Of a DNA stretch of 32,534 bases, positions 31,428 to 32,534 are shown in pieces. A program made the translations under genes and the position numbers. The stretch is from contig JAGWWW010000015.1 of the NCBI GenBank assembly GCA_018970205.1, positions 1-32,534 on the forward strand, read 5' to 3'. Positions within the stretch are counted from its first letter, which is position 1, and every line of letters starts with the position of its first letter. The stretch comes from Actinomycetales bacterium (GTDB taxonomy: Bacteria > Actinomycetota > Actinomycetes > S36-B12 > UBA5976). The notes under the pieces were generated by a model. It ran no database searches. It had not been told where the DNA came from and saw only the letters and a program-made list of their open reading frames with translations.

Positions 31428-32534
31428 TCAGACGCCGGTCGCGGTCGACCACTGCTCGTTGAACGAGGTCTCCTGCGCGGCGGTCAGGGCCGGGAACACG
31501 CGGGCCTTGGCGAGCATCTCGGAGCTGGGGAAGATGAACTCGCTGGCGGCGAGCTTCGGGTCGATCTTCTCCATCTCCGCCTGCGCGCCCCGCACCGGGC
31601 AGATGTAGTTCACGTACGCGGCGACCTTGGCGGCCACGGCGGGCTCGTAGTAGTAGTTCATGAGCTTCATCGCGTTGGCCTGGTGGTCGGAGGTGGAGGC
31701 GATGAGCATGTTGTCGCTCCACAGCGTGCCGCCGCTGTCCGGCAGCGCGAAGCCCCACTTGTCCGACTCCAGGTTGAGCTGGAAGATGTCGCCGGACCAC
31801 ACGATGCCGGCCCACGCGGTGCCGGTGGTGAGGTCGTCCTTGTAGGAGTTGCCCTGGACCTTGTAGATCTGGCCGGACTTCACCTGCTTGCTCAGCAGGT
31901 CGATGCCGTTGGCGAACTGGGTGTCCGAGATGCCCTTGGTGATGTCGACGCCCTGGCTCATCAACAGCACGCCCATCGTGTCGCGCATCTCCGAGAGCAC
32001 GGTGACTTTGCCTTTCAGCGCCGGCTGCCAGAGGTCGTCGACTGACTTCAGCCCCTTGGGGAACTTCTCCTTGTTCCACACCAGTCCGGCGAAGCCGGAC
32101 TGCCAGGTGAGCGACTGCTTGCGGCCGGGGTCGAAACCGACGTTGGCCAGACTGGGCAGGATGTTGGTCTTGTTGGGGATCAGTGCCGCGTCCAGCGGCT
32201 GCGCGTAGCCGAACTGCATGAACCGCGCGGCCATCCAGTCGGTGACCGTCACGATGTCGTACCCGCAGTCCTTGCCGCTGGCAAGCTGGTTGCGGACCTT
32301 GCCCCAGAAGGTGTTGTTGTCGTCGACGTCCTCGCGGTAGGTCACGGCAAGGCCCGACTGCTTCATGAACGCGTCCAGCGTCGGGTAGCGCTTGCCGTCC
32401 ACGTCGAGGTACAGCGGCCAGTTCGCCCAGCGCACGGTCTTCTCCGTGGCGGACACGTCTGCCGGGAAGGCGTAGGCGCGCTTGTCGCTCTTGGTGCCGC
32501 AGGCGGCGAGCGAGCCGCTGAGCGCGACCCCGGC
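31428..32534 (-). CDS. potD: Polyamine-binding lipoprotein PotD (5' end outside window)
   Basis: 368 codons are in the window, read in from the right edge. About 12 codons in, the sequence LSGSLAAC is a lipobox (Cys codon 32501-32499), so the protein is a lipoprotein; only the start of the signal peptide is missing. The mature part is a PotD/PotF-type periplasmic-binding fold: VRWANWPLYLDVDGKRYPTLD, YDIVTVTDWMAARF, WQSGFAGLVWNKEKFP, LWQPALKGKVTVLSEMRDTMG, AGIVWSGDIFQLN and WSDNMLIAS. It captures putrescine or spermidine outside the membrane and delivers it to PotBC. A GTG at 32456 within the frame is not the real start. It is the first visible gene of the potDABC-speB operon. Confidence 0.92.
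   Translation of the reverse strand, partial: AGVALSGSLAACGTKSDKRAYAFPADVSATEKTVRWANWPLYLDVDGKRYPTLDAFMKQSGLAVTYREDVDDNNTFWGKVRNQLASGKDCGYDIVTVTDWMAARFMQFGYAQPLDAALIPNKTNILPSLANVGFDPGRKQSLTWQSGFAGLVWNKEKFPKGLKSVDDLWQPALKGKVTVLSEMRDTMGVLLMSQGVDITKGISDTQFANGIDLLSKQVKSGQIYKVQGNSYKDDLTTGTAWAGIVWSGDIFQLNLESDKWGFALPDSGGTLWSDNMLIASTSDHQANAMKLMNYYYEPAVAAKVAAYVNYICPVRGAQAEMEKIDPKLAASEFIFPSSEMLAKARVFPALTAAQETSFNEQWSTATGV

Overview
The window looks like chromosomal DNA from a high-GC Gram-positive (actinobacterial-type) organism. GC is very high, GTG starts and stop/start overlaps (ATGA, GTGA) are common, and the minus strand carries in order dxr, rseP, ispG, a DUF4081-GNAT acetyltransferase, proS, rimP, nusA, ylxR, infB, rbfA, nrnA, truB and ribF, which is the classic actinobacterial arrangement. 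NusA is short (333 aa), as in Actinobacteria, and at least three genes (proS, the GNAT gene, gabT) have a TAnnnT box 6-8 nt before the ATG, as expected for leaderless transcripts. The species cannot be named from the sequence alone.

Left edge (1-3447, plus strand): the 3' end of a pentapeptide-repeat gene, closed by a perfect 16-bp-stem terminator, then a translationally coupled two-component system. The histidine kinase is unusual: two membrane-plus-transmitter modules lie in tandem and the second lacks catalytic boxes. A perfect 10-bp inverted repeat lies in its leader.

Core information-processing operon (3499-12434, minus strand): rimP-nusA-ylxR-infB-rbfA-nrnA-truB, tightly packed, then ribF after a 419-bp gap that holds a 27-bp tandem repeat. 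The encoded jobs are 30S maturation (RimP, RbfA), transcription elongation (NusA), initiation (IF2), nanoRNA/pAp turnover (NrnA), tRNA pseudouridylation (TruB) and FMN/FAD synthesis (RibF). RimP and RbfA both carry long acidic low-complexity C-terminal tails.

Middle (12809-25109, minus strand): a TSUP-family permease, prolyl-tRNA synthetase, GNAT, then the isoprenoid/envelope group ispG, rseP, dxr. Between ispG and rseP sits an accessory block of about 4 kb: a HEPN/MNT-type toxin-antitoxin pair whose nucleotidyltransferase carries an N-terminal winged-helix domain and is preceded by twin 14-bp palindromes, a histone-deacetylase-family hydrolase, and a VWA-domain protein overlapping the hydrolase gene by 20 nt.

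Right part (25146-32534): a polyamine/GABA locus. gabT is on the plus strand. On the minus strand an operon potD(partial)-potA-potB-potC-agmatinase imports polyamines and hydrolyses agmatine to putrescine, whose catabolism leads to GABA, the substrate of GabT. Between them lies a secreted protein with a degenerate OmpA-like segment. No rRNA, tRNA, CRISPR array, insertion sequence or prophage was found.
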